Positions 46,379 to 55,388 are shown, counted from the stretch's first letter. The stretch: 64,000 nt of DNA from Gracilibacillus massiliensis (GCF_001458115.1 NZ_CZRP01000012.1:62001-126000), one strand, 5' to 3'. A program made the numbers and translations. Notes: generated from the sequence alone by a model not told the origin.

Positions 46379-47353
46379 ATGAAATATCGTCGCTTAGGAA
46401 ATAGTGGGTTGAAAGTAAGTGAAATTGCATTAGGCAGTTGGTTAACGTATGGGAAAGCTGTTGAGGATCAAACTGCGGAAGACTGTATACATAAAGCTTA
46501 TGAGTTGGGAATTAACTTTTTTGATACAGCTAACGCATATGAGAGAGGAGAAGCAGAAAAAGTATTAGGTCAAACTTTACAAGGATACGATCGAAGTAGC
46601 TATGTAGTAGCTACAAAAGTATTCTTTCCGATGGGGTCCGGACCGAATGATCGCGGTTTATCAAGAAAACATATTATTGAGCAATGTGATGCAAGTTTGA
46701 AAAGATTGAATATGGATTATATTGATCTTTATCAATGTCACCGTTTTGATGAAGAAGTTCCAGTAGATGAGACATTATTAGCATTAGATGATCTTGTAAA
46801 ACAGGGGAAAATTCTTTATGCTGGAGTGAGTGAATGGTCAGCAGCACAAATCGAAAAAGCATCTGGTTTTAGCAAGGAATGGCGTTTGCATCCATTGGTT
46901 TCCAATCAACCTATATATAATATGATTGAACGTTATATAGAAGATGAAGTAATTCCTGTTTCTGAACGAAATGGTCTGGGACAGATCGTTTTTTCTCCAC
47001 TCGCACAAGGGGTTTTAACTGGAAAATACAAACCAAATCAAGATATTCCATCAGACAGCCGTGCTGCAAATGATGCAACAAACATGATCATTAATAGCTA
47101 CTTTGACGAAAAAGTACTAGTAACGGTTGAAAAGTTAAATACTTTTGCTGAAAATTATGGCATGAAATTATCCCAATTAGCGTTGGCATGGACTTTGAGA
47201 AATCCTAATGTGAGTTCTGCTATAATTGGAGCAAGCCGTCCTAGTCAAATCGAAGAGAATGTAAAGGCCGTTGATATAACTTTAACTGATAAGATGATAG
47301 AAGAAATAGAATCTATATTAGAAACAATTAAAGATTTTCATCCAGTTAGATAA
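46379..47353 (+). CDS. Aldo/keto reductase
   Basis: A 324-residue NADPH-dependent oxidoreductase with the TIM-barrel AKR fold, closest in appearance to the Kv-beta/YghZ-type AKRs. Catalytic tetrad: Asp and Tyr in FFDTANAYERGEAE, Lys in VVATKVFF, His in LYQCHRFD; the cofactor segment GASRPSQIEENVKA is near the C-terminus. The natural substrate is unknown. ATG 46379 is chosen because GGAGGAG lies just upstream and AKR homology starts there, although the frame is open from 46319. The cre-like site suggests catabolite control. Not at this place in B. subtilis. Confidence 0.93.
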   Translation: MKYRRLGNSGLKVSEIALGSWLTYGKAVEDQTAEDCIHKAYELGINFFDTANAYERGEAEKVLGQTLQGYDRSSYVVATKVFFPMGSGPNDRGLSRKHIIEQCDASLKRLNMDYIDLYQCHRFDEEVPVDETLLALDDLVKQGKILYAGVSEWSAAQIEKASGFSKEWRLHPLVSNQPIYNMIERYIEDEVIPVSERNGLGQIVFSPLAQGVLTGKYKPNQDIPSDSRAANDATNMIINSYFDEKVLVTVEKLNTFAENYGMKLSQLALAWTLRNPNVSSAIIGASRPSQIEENVKAVDITLTDKMIEEIESILETIKDFHPVR

Positions 47354-47365
47354 ACAACACATACC

Positions 47366-47404
47366 TAGCTAGTCCAACTTTTATCTTAGAAAGGTTGGAC
47401 TAGT
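47366..47404. terminator. Hairpin after the aldo/keto reductase gene
   Basis: CTAGTCCAAC (47369-47378) pairs with GTTGGACTAG (47394-47403). No T run follows, so termination is uncertain. Confidence 0.45.
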
Positions 47405-47459
47405 CAAAATAGGAATATAACTCCTTTAAAGTAGATCAAGTTTAACAACCATTTTCAGG

Positions 47460-47488
47460 TTGACAGAGATATTAGTACGTGCTATGAT
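47460..47488 (+). promoter_or_regulatory. Sigma-A promoter of infC-rpmI-rplT
   Basis: TTGACA (47460-47465), a 17-base spacer and TATGAT (47483-47488). Confidence 0.8.
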
Positions 47489-47494
47489 ATTAAA

Positions 47495-47705
47495 AGTGAA
47501 TTAAATATGATCTTAAGGCAAGTAGAAGCACCCGCTTCTCACCTGATTGACGCTAACATGTAGTTGACAGGTATAATGAATCCGACTTATTTGTAATGAA
47601 TTCAGGACGTGTGGGTGCAGTGTGTGTACCGACACTTTTTTAATGGAAAATTTTAAACTTGTCTCGTTAAAATGATCATGTTTCATTACGCTTTTATTAA
47701 AATTC
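47495..47705 (+). ncRNA. L20-type ribosomal leader of the infC operon
   Basis: The segment AAGTAGAAGCACCCGCTTCTCACC with ATTGACGCTAAC and a downstream ATTCAGGACGTGTGGGTGC has the layout of the L20 leader of Bacillus, in which ribosomal protein L20 binds a structure copying its 23S rRNA site. A small hairpin AGTGTG..CGACACT followed by TTTTTT at about 47617-47642 can serve as the attenuator terminator. Confidence 0.75.
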
Positions 47706-47716
47706 GGAGGTGGCTG

Positions 47717-48238
47717 ATTATTAGCAAAGATATGAACGTCAATGAGAGTATTCGTGCACGTGAGGTTCGTCTCATTGATTCAAATGGGGATCAATTAGGA
47801 GTTAAATCTCGTCAAGAAGCTTTAGAAATTGCTCAAACAAGAAACCTTGATTTAGTATTGGTGGCACCAAAAGCAAAACCACCTGTATGTCGTATCATGG
47901 ATTACGGGAAATTCCGTTTTGAGCAACAAAAGAAAGAGAAGGAAGCACGCAAGAAACAAAAAGTAATTAACGTGAAAGAGGTTCGTTTAAGCCCAGGTAT
48001 TGAAGAACATGACTTTAATACAAAACTTCGTAATGCACGTAAATTCTTAGATAAGGGAGACAAAGTTAAAGTCTCTATTCGCTTCCGTGGACGTGCGATT
48101 ACCCATAAAGAATTAGGTCAAAAAGTATTAGAACGTATGGCAGAAGAATGTAAAGATCTTTCCACTATAGAGCAAAGAGCTAAAATGGAAGGCCGCAGTA
48201 TGTTTATGATGCTTGGCCCAGTAAACGAAAAGAAATAA
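47717..48238 (+). CDS. infC: Translation initiation factor IF-3
   Basis: A 173-residue factor that keeps 30S subunits free and checks start codons. It has the N-terminal domain ([20 protein letters not shown]), linker and C-terminal domain ([39 protein letters not shown]). There is no ATG at the expected place: GGAGG at 47706-47710 is followed by CTG, ATT, ATT. The first ATT (47717) is chosen for its 6-base spacing; AUU starts are known for infC and let IF-3 limit its own synthesis. ATG 47732 lacks a good site. First gene of the operon. Confidence 0.9.
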   Translation: MISKDMNVNESIRAREVRLIDSNGDQLGVKSRQEALEIAQTRNLDLVLVAPKAKPPVCRIMDYGKFRFEQQKKEKEARKKQKVINVKEVRLSPGIEEHDFNTKLRNARKFLDKGDKVKVSIRFRGRAITHKELGQKVLERMAEECKDLSTIEQRAKMEGRSMFMMLGPVNEKK

Positions 48239-48290
48239 CTCGCAAAATGGCTTAGAGTTAAATAGATTTAGTTTCAAGGAGGAAGTAACA

Positions 48291-48485
48291 ATGCCAAAAA
48301 TGAAATCCCACAGCGGAACAGCAAAAAGATTTAAAAAAACAGGTACTGGGAAGGTTAAACGTTCCCATGCATTTACAAGTCACATGTTTGCTAACAAGAC
48401 TCAAAAACAAAAGCGTAAACTACGTAAATCAGCTATCGTATCAGCTGGAGACTACAAACGCATCAAACAAATGCTACCTAAATAA
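48291..48485 (+). CDS. rpmI: 50S ribosomal protein L35
   Basis: A 64-residue basic ribosomal protein with [24 protein letters not shown] and a KRKLRKSA segment, full family length. AAGGAGG precedes the ATG. It lies between infC and rplT, the standard operon. Confidence 0.98.
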   Translation: MPKMKSHSGTAKRFKKTGTGKVKRSHAFTSHMFANKTQKQKRKLRKSAIVSAGDYKRIKQMLPK

Positions 48486-48544
48486 GATAGATACTTGAAC
48501 AGATTTTACAACAGATTCGTTGATTTATATAGGAGGGAATTATT

Positions 48545-48901
48545 ATGCCACGTGTTAAAGGTGGAACAGTTACGCGTCAGCGTCGTAAACGTATTTTAAA
48601 GTTAGCTAAAGGTTATTATGGTGCAAAGCACTCATTATTCAAAACAGCAAAACAACAGGTTATGAAATCAGGTCAATATGCATATCGTGACCGTCGTCAG
48701 AAAAAACGTGATTTCCGTAAATTATGGATCGCACGTATTAATGCAGCAGCACGTTTGAATGACCTATCTTACAGCCGTTTCATGCACGGATTGAAACTTG
48801 CTGGTGTAGAAGTGAACCGTAAAATGCTAGCAGACTTAGCAATTAATGATGAAAAAGCATTTGCTTCACTTGCTGAACAAGCAAAATCAGCTTTAAAATA
48901 A
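48545..48901 (+). CDS. rplT: 50S ribosomal protein L20
   Basis: A 118-residue ribosome assembly protein with a long basic N-terminal arm ([20 protein letters not shown]) and the globular RNA-binding domain ([24 protein letters not shown]). It is the expected repressor of its own operon through the leader at 47495. AGGAGG precedes the ATG. Confidence 0.98.
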   Translation: MPRVKGGTVTRQRRKRILKLAKGYYGAKHSLFKTAKQQVMKSGQYAYRDRRQKKRDFRKLWIARINAAARLNDLSYSRFMHGLKLAGVEVNRKMLADLAINDEKAFASLAEQAKSALK

Positions 48902-48936
48902 GACAACTTCCCAGTCATATGACTGAGGTATTAGTA

Positions 48937-48970
48937 AAATCCAAACGAAATAATCGTTTGGATTTTTTTG
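48937..48970 (+). terminator. ATCCAAACG-type terminator after rplT
   Basis: ATCCAAACGA (48939-48948) pairs with TCGTTTGGAT (48953-48962), followed by a T run. Unlike the other five terminators of this type it is followed by a 52-bp array instead of a composite element. Confidence 0.9.
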
Positions 48971-49089
48971 TGCGGTAGTAAATCATAGGTATGCAGAAAT
49001 TCACCCAAACGAAAATTTTGAATGTGCAAAGCATAAAAAATTTCAACCGGATATATTGACTGAATCTTTGTAATACATAATAAAAACAA

Positions 49090-49402
49090 TTGTCATCGGG
49101 AACTAAGCAATAATTAAAGACCAAAATGTCGACGATACCCGATCTCATCAGTAATTCAGTAGTAATTATTAATCGGAATGCCGACGATATCCGATCTCAT
49201 CGGCAATACAGCAGTAATTATTGATCGGAATGCCGACGATATCCGATCTCATCGGCAATACAGCAGTAATTATTGATCAAAATCCCGACGATATCCGATC
49301 TCATCGGGAATTCAGCAGTAATTATCAATCAAAATGCCGACGATACTCCATCTCATCGGCAATTCAGCTGTAATTACCGATCAAAATACCGACGAGATAC
49401 CT
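49090..49402. repeat. 52-bp tandem array, copy 2
   Basis: Unit starts (CCGACG or TCGACG) lie at 49129, 49181, 49233, 49285, 49337 and 49389, exactly 52 bp apart. Each has CCGACGAT, a short loop and ATCTCATCGG, then a linker such as CAGCAGTAATTATTGATC. Period and motif agree with the array at 9395-9714, but the linkers form a separate subfamily. It occupies the gap between rplT and the next gene. Confidence 0.9.
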
Positions 49403-49467
49403 TGAATTCTAACTTTATGAAACTAATTCAATCATTATTCGTATTTATAGAGAGGGGGGAACCTAAT

Positions 49468-50208
49468 ATGGATACCGGAACAATCATTTTTGCAATCGTC
49501 ATGGGATGGACATTAATAATATATGGTGGAATAACCTTTTTAGTTGTCAAAAAAGAAGAAACATCCTTAATATCCGGATTTGCAAATCGTCCAAAAGAAG
49601 AGCAAGAATATTTAAAACAGAGCGGATTTATTAAAGCATTAGGCAAATTACTCACTTTTACCTTTTACTTGTTAGCAATTACATTCATATTGGGTTTGTT
49701 GCAAATTCCATATGGGTTCGAGATCGGTATAGCAGTATGTATGATTGTGTTAATGGGAGGTATGACTTGGATTCAACGTTATGAAGTAGCTCATAAGAGG
49801 AAAAAGAATTATTGGATCATGGGAAGTGTTTCGGTAATAACACTCGCATTTATTGCTAGTATTACTTTCTATGGTTATATTGATAATGAGATAAAGGTAA
49901 CAAATGATCAGCTCATTATAACTGGAATATATGGCGAAGAAATACCATTTGCAGATATTCAAAACGTTGAAAAAACGAATCATTTACCAGAAGTGAGAGC
50001 AAAGACAAACGGTTTTGCTATGACCAATAAACGTAAAGGAAAATTTCGAGTGGAGGGTTATGAAGAAACCGTAACTTTATTTATCACGGGTGACACAAAA
50101 CCATATCTCATTGTGGAAACACAGGAACAAACGATTATTTTTAATCGAGATAGTGAAGATGAGATCGAACAACTTTATCAACAACTACAAAATGAACAGA
50201 GGTTGTGA
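49468..50208 (+). CDS. Membrane protein with DUF3784-like and PH-like domains
   Basis: A 246-residue protein. The N-terminal part (1-~140) has four predicted helices in a DUF3784-like arrangement (GTIIFAIVMGWTLIIYGG, VKKEETSLISGF, LLTFTFYLLAITFILGL). After a further helix the C-terminal ~100 residues form a bacterial PH-like beta domain (NDQLIITGIYGEEIPFADIQNVE). The function is unknown. ATG 49468 with GAGGGGGGA upstream is chosen; an in-frame extension to 49273 runs through the repeat array and is rejected. ysdA follows after 3 bases. Confidence 0.78.
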   Translation: MDTGTIIFAIVMGWTLIIYGGITFLVVKKEETSLISGFANRPKEEQEYLKQSGFIKALGKLLTFTFYLLAITFILGLLQIPYGFEIGIAVCMIVLMGGMTWIQRYEVAHKRKKNYWIMGSVSVITLAFIASITFYGYIDNEIKVTNDQLIITGIYGEEIPFADIQNVEKTNHLPEVRAKTNGFAMTNKRKGKFRVEGYEETVTLFITGDTKPYLIVETQEQTIIFNRDSEDEIEQLYQQLQNEQRL

Positions 50209-50211
50209 AGC

Positions 50212-50463
50212 ATGGAAATATACTTACTTATTATAAATAGTATCGCATTTCTTATCATGGGGATCGATAAACATAAAGCCAAACACAATAAGTGGCGAAT
50301 ACCAGAACAGCGTATTTGGATTGTATCCATTGTTGGTGGTGCTTTGGGAGCCGCGATTGGTATGTATACCTTTCGTCATAAAACAAAGCATAAAAACTTT
50401 CTCATACTCTTACCTGTTTTAGTCATTGTTGAGACGACACTTCTTCTCTTCCTCTATTACTAA
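50212..50463 (+). CDS. ysdA: DUF1294 membrane protein YsdA
   Basis: An 83-residue membrane protein with three short hydrophobic segments and the DUF1294 signature MGIDKHKAKHNKWRIPE, followed by GGALGAAIGMYTFRHKTKH. The function is unknown. In B. subtilis ysdA lies directly behind rplT; here the PH-domain gene and a repeat array come between. It is probably co-transcribed with the upstream gene. Confidence 0.92.
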   Translation: MEIYLLIINSIAFLIMGIDKHKAKHNKWRIPEQRIWIVSIVGGALGAAIGMYTFRHKTKHKNFLILLPVLVIVETTLLLFLYY

Positions 50464-50526
50464 TCGATTCGGTGTCATAACGGCTCGTCTCTTGTCATAA
50501 TATATAGTAGAAGAAGGAGCTGGTGA

Positions 50527-51105
50527 ATGATGCCAATTGAGATGCTAAGCCATTTGAAGGTAATGGAAAGTTACGCATTTGTAGCACCTGTCCTATTCAT
50601 CTTAGTTCATGTTCTGCGTCCATTATTGTTTGTTCCAGTGTTATTGCTTTGTATAACTGGTGGCGTCATTTTTGGTTTGCTAGCAGGTACTGTCTATTCT
50701 ATTATTGGATTAATGATCTCAAGTAGTTTATTTTATCTGATTATTCACACCTTACCTGCACTGCAGAAACGTTTTAAAAAATTGGAGGAAAGGTTGTTAG
50801 GAAAGCAGCTTTCACTAAACACTTTTCAACTTGTATTGTTACGTATGCTACCCTTTATTCATTTTCACATGTTATCCTTTTGTATATATAAAAAATCCGT
50901 AAGTTTTCATTCCTACTTACGGACCACATTGTTCACGATAATTCCGGTAGCGATATTTTATACAACACTTGGGAAAACGATTCAAGAGGTTTCCTTATAC
51001 TATGCAATTCCGTTAATAATCGTCATTCTAATACTTGCCTATTTTGTAAGACAAAAGAAAGCCATTATCAAATGGAATCACTTTTTCTCAAAAGAGGTAG
51101 CCTAA
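50527..51105 (+). CDS. TVP38/TMEM64-like (DedA-superfamily) membrane protein
   Basis: A 192-residue membrane protein with about five helices and the SNARE-associated/TVP38 core (LRPLLFVPVLLLCITGGVIFGLLAGTVYSIIGLMISSSLFY, with R-x-x-P-F/I-type LLRMLPFIHFHMLSF). Related proteins are lipid scramblases or flippase-like; the role here is unproven. Two start codons (50527, 50530) follow AAGGAG. It converges on ysdB, ending one base before it. Confidence 0.85.
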   Translation: MMPIEMLSHLKVMESYAFVAPVLFILVHVLRPLLFVPVLLLCITGGVIFGLLAGTVYSIIGLMISSSLFYLIIHTLPALQKRFKKLEERLLGKQLSLNTFQLVLLRMLPFIHFHMLSFCIYKKSVSFHSYLRTTLFTIIPVAIFYTTLGKTIQEVSLYYAIPLIIVILILAYFVRQKKAIIKWNHFFSKEVA

Positions 51106-51106
51106 A

Positions 51107-51490
51107 TCATTGTAAGTGCAGTTTGTTTATCGGATGTTTCCACTCAATCTCAGCGTGAGGATATCGTATTAGAATTTCTTCTTCTAGGAAATAAATATCC
51201 TTACGCTCAAATCCTTTTAATTTTTCTGGGTTTCGTGTATGCATCACGATATTAATTACCTCGAAGGCATCTTCTGTCGTTCCTAAGTATTTTTCCCCTT
51301 CAAATAAAAAACCTTTATATGTGATAAAAAAGTTTTTCTTGATATTATCGTTATAATCAAGAAAATAAAATTCATATTTCTCCTGGGCAACTTCTAATTT
51401 TCTTTTCGGATTTACAATATATTTATATGCAGTATATATTAACACAATCATTGCAATTACAACTAAAAAACGAAATAATATAACAATCAC
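51107..51490 (-). CDS. ysdB: Sigma-W pathway protein YsdB
   Basis: A 127-residue protein with one N-terminal transmembrane helix and a soluble domain (RKLEVAQEKYEFYFLDYNDNIKKNFFITYKGFLFEGEKYLG). It matches YsdB, known in B. subtilis as part of the sigma-W regulon. GTG 51490 is preferred to GTG 51499 because GAGGAG lies 8 bases before 51490 but only one base before 51499. A sigma-W promoter is visible upstream. Confidence 0.9.
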   Translation of the reverse strand: MIVILFRFLVVIAMIVLIYTAYKYIVNPKRKLEVAQEKYEFYFLDYNDNIKKNFFITYKGFLFEGEKYLGTTEDAFEVINIVMHTRNPEKLKGFERKDIYFLEEEILIRYPHAEIEWKHPINKLHLQ

Positions 51491-51550
51491 ACGGTTCACG
51501 CTCCTCGGTTACAAAACTTCTTTATCATCGAAATCTCATTTTATTACCTA

Positions 51551-51577
51551 TACGTATTAGATATTGTTTTGGTTTCA
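51551..51577 (-). promoter_or_regulatory. Sigma-W promoter of ysdB
   Basis: On the minus strand TGAAAC (51577-51572), a 17-base spacer and CGTA (51554-51551) precede ysdB by about 60 bases. Confidence 0.8.
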
Positions 51578-51637
51578 AAAAAGTAAAACAAACATGCTAT
51601 AATATAATAATAATCCATCCATTAGAAGGAGATAATT

Positions 51638-52123
51638 ATGAATTGGCAGACATTATTTGCAATGCAAAAAGACTTAGATAATTATATTTTAGCACAACAC
51701 GATTTGAAAAACGAAAATGTTTTTGATAAAAAGGTATTAGCGTTGTTAGTTGAAGTAGGTGAACTAGCAAATGAAACAAGGTGCTTTAAATATTGGAGCT
51801 TAAAACCAGCGAGTAGCAAAGCAGTGATCGCGGAGGAATATGTCGACGGTATTCATTTTATTCTATCACTAGGTTTAGAATTAGGTATAAATGAATATTC
51901 CCCAAAGACAATGGAGAACAAGGAAGATCTCACCTCATTATTTCATCTTGTTTTTCAATCGATCACAGAGTTGAAGGAAGAACATACGGTAGTTGCTTAC
52001 CAAAAGGTGTTTGATACATATCTTACATTAGGACAGAAGTTAGGTTTTAGCTCAGAAGATATAAAAAAAGCATATATGGATAAGAATAAGGTGAACTATG
52101 AAAGGCAAAACCAAGGTTATTAA
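51638..52123 (+). CDS. Dimeric-type dUTP diphosphatase
   Basis: A 161-residue all-alpha NTP pyrophosphatase of the dimeric dUTPase/MazG-like superfamily. Metal-binding acidic motifs are seen as E-x-x-E in LLVEVGELANETRCFKYW and E-x-x-D in EEYVDGIHFILSLGLELG. It would hydrolyse dUTP to dUMP, keeping uracil out of DNA. AGAAGGAG precedes the ATG. The M42 peptidase gene follows after 18 bases. Confidence 0.9.
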   Translation: MNWQTLFAMQKDLDNYILAQHDLKNENVFDKKVLALLVEVGELANETRCFKYWSLKPASSKAVIAEEYVDGIHFILSLGLELGINEYSPKTMENKEDLTSLFHLVFQSITELKEEHTVVAYQKVFDTYLTLGQKLGFSSEDIKKAYMDKNKVNYERQNQGY

Positions 52124-52141
52124 CACTAGGAGGCATTCTAA

Positions 52142-53224
52142 ATGACAAACTATGAACAATTGACTATGTTGAAAGAATTAACAGATGCTCGCTCGATACC
52201 CGGAGATGAAAAAGAAGCAAGAGAAGTAATGAAGAAATGGATATCTCCCTATGCAGATAATCTTTATACTGATCACTTAGGAAGTTTAATTGCTGAAAAA
52301 TCAGGCGATGCCAATGGACCCAAAATAATGGTCGCTGGTCACTTGGATGAAGTAGGATTTATGGTAACGCGAATTGACGATAAAGGATTTGTTTATTTCC
52401 AGACTGTCGGAGGATGGTGGAGCCAAGTCATGCTAGCCCAGCGCATTACTATATTAACTAGCATTGGTGATGTGACTGGTGTGATAGGATCAAAACCGCC
52501 ACATATATTATCCGCTGAAGCTCGAAAAAAACCGGTAGATATCAAAGACATGTTTATTGATATCGGTGCATCAAGTAAAGAGGAAGCTCGTGAATTTGGG
52601 GTGAAGCCAGGAGACTCGATTGTTCCTTATTTTGAATTTACGCCATTAAAAAATGAAAAACTTTTACTTGCAAAAGCTTGGGATAATCGAATTGGTTGTG
52701 CGATTGCAATTGAAGTACTACACAGGTTAAAAGGAGTGGAGCATCCTAACCGCGTATATGGTGTAGCTACGGTTCAAGAAGAGGTAGGTTTACGAGGCGC
52801 CAAGACTTCTGCTCATACTATCGAACCTGATATCGGTTTTGCAGTGGACGTAGGAATTGCTGGCGATACACCAGGTATATCTGCGAAAGAGACGGATAGT
52901 AAAATTGGCGATGGCCCACAAATTATGTTATATGACGCATCGATGGTGTCACATAAAGGGTTAAGAGAGCTTGTTGTCAATACGGCAGATCAACACCAAA
53001 TACCATATCAATATGCTACTATGGCTGGTGGTGGAACGGATTCAGGTTCCATTCATTTAACTGCTAATGGTGTTCCAGCGCTTTCCATTACGATTCCGAC
53101 ACGATACATTCATACACATGCAGCGATTTTACATCAAGATGATTTTGAAAATTCAGTACAGTTAATTGTAGAAGTGATCAAACAGTTGGATACTGATAGG
53201 GTTCATAACTTAACATATAACTAG
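52142..53224 (+). CDS. ysdC: M42 family metallopeptidase YsdC
   Basis: A 360-residue glutamyl aminopeptidase/endoglucanase M family protein, a cytoplasmic di-metal aminopeptidase. Metal and catalytic residues are seen in AGHLDEVGF (His, Asp), [11 protein letters not shown] (Asp), [10 protein letters not shown] (Glu-Glu), [11 protein letters not shown] (Asp) and [11 protein letters not shown] (His). GGAGG lies before the ATG. It shares a bidirectional terminator with the convergent transglycosylase gene. Confidence 0.94.
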   Translation: MTNYEQLTMLKELTDARSIPGDEKEAREVMKKWISPYADNLYTDHLGSLIAEKSGDANGPKIMVAGHLDEVGFMVTRIDDKGFVYFQTVGGWWSQVMLAQRITILTSIGDVTGVIGSKPPHILSAEARKKPVDIKDMFIDIGASSKEEAREFGVKPGDSIVPYFEFTPLKNEKLLLAKAWDNRIGCAIAIEVLHRLKGVEHPNRVYGVATVQEEVGLRGAKTSAHTIEPDIGFAVDVGIAGDTPGISAKETDSKIGDGPQIMLYDASMVSHKGLRELVVNTADQHQIPYQYATMAGGGTDSGSIHLTANGVPALSITIPTRYIHTHAAILHQDDFENSVQLIVEVIKQLDTDRVHNLTYN

Positions 53225-53235
53225 ATGAATAAGAA

Positions 53236-53272
53236 AAAGCCCTTTCCAACTTAATGGAGAGGGCCTCATTTA
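53236..53272. terminator. Bidirectional terminator between ysdC and the transglycosylase gene
   Basis: GCCCTTTCC pairs with GGAGAGGGC around 53239-53264, with T-rich sequence on the plus side and AAAAAG on the left giving T on the minus side. Confidence 0.8.
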
Positions 53273-53273
53273 T

Positions 53274-53906
53274 TTATGCTAAGTATTTTCCAAGCACTTT
53301 TTGAACATATGACTGTGTCTCTTTAAATGGTGGAATACCATTATACTTATCAACATTACCAGGGCCAGCATTGTATGCAGCTAAAGCCAAACTTTTATTC
53401 CCATCGTAACGATCAAGCATTTGCTGCAGGTATTTCGTACCACCCAAAACGTTTTCTAGGGGATCAAATGGATTCTGAACGCCTAAACCTTGCGCAGTAT
53501 TAGGCATAAGTTGCATTAAACCCTGCGCACCTGCATGACTTACTGCATTTGGGTTGTAATTGGATTCTGTTTCGACAACAGCACTAATCAACTTTTCATC
53601 TATGTTAAATCTACTCGCAGCTTGCTGGATGATATATGTTACGTCAGCATTAGCAGTGGATTCTGATGAAATATTGTTTATAGCATTTGCACCTAATTGC
53701 GATCTAATCGATTGTGCTAGATCGGTGTTATTTAGAAAAGATGCTGCTGGTATTTGATTTGTATATGTATTTGATTGTGGCATATCGCCAATTAATTGTT
53801 GAAATAGCTGGCTAAAATCAGATTGACTAGTGGATGAATTATCAGAACCAGTAAGTGTTGACATCGCCTGCATTTGCATAAGATGATACATCGATTGTAC
53901 GTTCAA
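53274..53906 (-). CDS. Lytic transglycosylase (SLT domain) protein
   Basis: A 210-residue protein with a Ser/Gln/Asn-rich N-terminal ~90 residues and a C-terminal SLT (Slt70-like) domain. The catalytic Glu lies in [20 protein letters not shown], with [14 protein letters not shown] and [12 protein letters not shown] motifs. It cleaves peptidoglycan glycan strands. No signal peptide is visible, as in B. subtilis YjbJ-like proteins. The start is TTG 53906 behind AGGGAGAG. Confidence 0.88.
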   Translation of the reverse strand: MNVQSMYHLMQMQAMSTLTGSDNSSTSQSDFSQLFQQLIGDMPQSNTYTNQIPAASFLNNTDLAQSIRSQLGANAINNISSESTANADVTYIIQQAASRFNIDEKLISAVVETESNYNPNAVSHAGAQGLMQLMPNTAQGLGVQNPFDPLENVLGGTKYLQQMLDRYDGNKSLALAAYNAGPGNVDKYNGIPPFKETQSYVQKVLGKYLA

Positions 53907-53968
53907 TCTAACGCTCTCCCTTTTGGTGAAATATATCTACTATAAATATACATTTTATTATAAGAAAA

Positions 53969-54005
53969 AGCAATAAGGTGGTCGAAAAATCATCTCGACC
54001 ACCTC
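53969..54005 (-). terminator. Terminator of sspI
   Basis: AGGTGGTCGA pairs with TCGACCACCT; the minus strand ends in a T-rich run. Confidence 0.75.
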
Positions 54006-54009
54006 CTTG

Positions 54010-54222
54010 TCATTGCTTATTTACTGCTTGTTCTAAGGATTCTAATACTTCTGATTTTTCTGTTTCATCTGCTTGTTGCCAATACAATTCAAATAATACA
54101 CCTAAACCTGGCAGCATTTTCTCTTCCCCACTTTGAATAGCATCTACAATTGTTGCTTCTAAATCATTTGCAGAGTTACCTGAGACATTAGACATAATTG
54201 CCTTACGCAAATTCAAATCCAT
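54010..54222 (-). CDS. sspI: Small acid-soluble spore protein I
   Basis: A 70-residue forespore protein of the SspI family, starting [17 protein letters not shown] and containing [26 protein letters not shown]. It is packed in spores with unknown exact role. ATG 54222 has GGGGTGAT upstream; the open extension to 54264 is not used. Expected control by sigma-G, but no clear promoter could be assigned by eye. Confidence 0.93.
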   Translation of the reverse strand: MDLNLRKAIMSNVSGNSANDLEATIVDAIQSGEEKMLPGLGVLFELYWQQADETEKSEVLESLEQAVNKQ

Positions 54223-54355
54223 TTCATCACCCCATCTAAAGAATTTTACTTGAACCCAATACAAAAAATAAACAAAACTTACACCGCAGTCACAAACTGT
54301 GAAGTAATGATAATTTTGTAAGTGTTAACGCGGATAAGTTATTTCTTATCTTCTT

Positions 54356-54507
54356 CACGGGAAAAGTGCTGGTGTAGACGGGAATTACACTGCTCTTCAC
54401 GGGAATTATCGTTTATTCCCGTGAAGAAGCAAACAATTCCCGTCTACAGAAAGGTATTTCCCGTGAAGAGATTGACAATTCCCGTTAACAGCACATGAAT
54501 TCCCGTG
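54356..54507. repeat. 21-bp phased palindromic array, copy 3
   Basis: Forward ACGGGAA motifs start at 54357, 54378 and 54399; inverted TTCCCGT motifs start (TCCCGT) at 54417, 54438, 54459, 54480 and 54501. Every step is exactly 21 bp and the switch is 18 bp. It lies between the divergent sspI and methyltransferase genes. It is the largest and cleanest of the three arrays. Confidence 0.92.
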
Positions 54508-54639
54508 AAGGGACTATACAACTCTTACTTCGCAGTATAGTTTAAATGTGAATTTTTTGTATGGGTCTTTCATTTTAGTTTGACCGCAATGTGTGAAAGT
54601 ATGTATGATAGAGGATATCAAAATAGAGGAATGAGATGC

Positions 54640-55380
54640 ATGATAACTTCCGTGAAGAATGAAAAGGTTAAAATTTGGAGAAAATTAAAAAAGAAGAAAG
54701 AAAGAGATTTGCAAAATCAATTTATTATAGAAGGTTTTCATCTTATTGAAGAAGCACATAAAAGCAACTGGCAAATTGCCGAAATCATTTATCAAGAAGG
54801 TATTGAATGTCCAAAAGAATGGTTGCACTATCCCTTATTTGAGGTAACTGATAATGTAATGGCAGCTATTTCAGAAACGAAGACACCGCAAGGAATTGTA
54901 GCAGTAGTAAACAAAAAAAATAATGATGAAAAAGAAGTGAATCGTGCTTTAATAGTAGATCGAGTTCAAGATCCAGGCAATTTAGGTACAATGATACGCA
55001 CAGCAGATGCAACGGGATTTGATACGATAATCCTGGGTCATGGAACGGTCGACTTGTTTAATGATAAAGTGATTCGATCGACACAAGGCTCACTTTTTCA
55101 TTTAAATGTCTATGAAGCAGATATAGTAGAAGAAATGGAACGCCTGCAACAGGTAGGTATTACCATATGGTCAACGGGATTAGAAAATGCTAGCTACTAT
55201 CACGAACTAGAGGTTCCTGACAAAATAGCCATTATTGTTGGTAATGAAGGTTCAGGAGTCGATCCAAAGCTTATGAAAAAAGCGGATCAAAATGTGATGA
55301 TCCCGATTTATGGGCAAGCTGAATCATTAAATGTTAGTATTGCCGCTGCTATTTTAATGTACGAAGTGGTAAAAAAATAA
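54640..55380 (+). CDS. ysgA: TrmH/SpoU-family RNA methyltransferase (YsgA)
   Basis: A 246-residue knotted (SPOUT) SAM-dependent 2'-O-methyltransferase. An N-terminal substrate-binding domain (1-~90, NQFIIEGFHLIEEA) is followed by the SPOUT domain with DRVQDPGNLGTMIRTADATGFD, IIVGNEGSGVD and PIYGQAESLNVSIAAAILMYE. The target is probably rRNA, but the site is unknown. ATG 54640 is chosen because GAGGA lies 9 bases before it. B. subtilis has ysgA next to pheS. Confidence 0.93.
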   Translation: MITSVKNEKVKIWRKLKKKKERDLQNQFIIEGFHLIEEAHKSNWQIAEIIYQEGIECPKEWLHYPLFEVTDNVMAAISETKTPQGIVAVVNKKNNDEKEVNRALIVDRVQDPGNLGTMIRTADATGFDTIILGHGTVDLFNDKVIRSTQGSLFHLNVYEADIVEEMERLQQVGITIWSTGLENASYYHELEVPDKIAIIVGNEGSGVDPKLMKKADQNVMIPIYGQAESLNVSIAAAILMYEVVKK

Positions 55381-55388
55381 ATTAGGAC

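Noticed and set aside
49273-49467. N-terminal extension of the DUF3784/PH-domain gene
   Set aside because: It runs through the 52-bp array; a strong ribosome binding site and membrane-protein start are at 49468.
54356-54507. CRISPR or simple tandem repeat
   Set aside because: The motif is only about 7-8 bp and inverts in the middle; the conserved feature is the spacing, so it was listed as a phased palindromic array.
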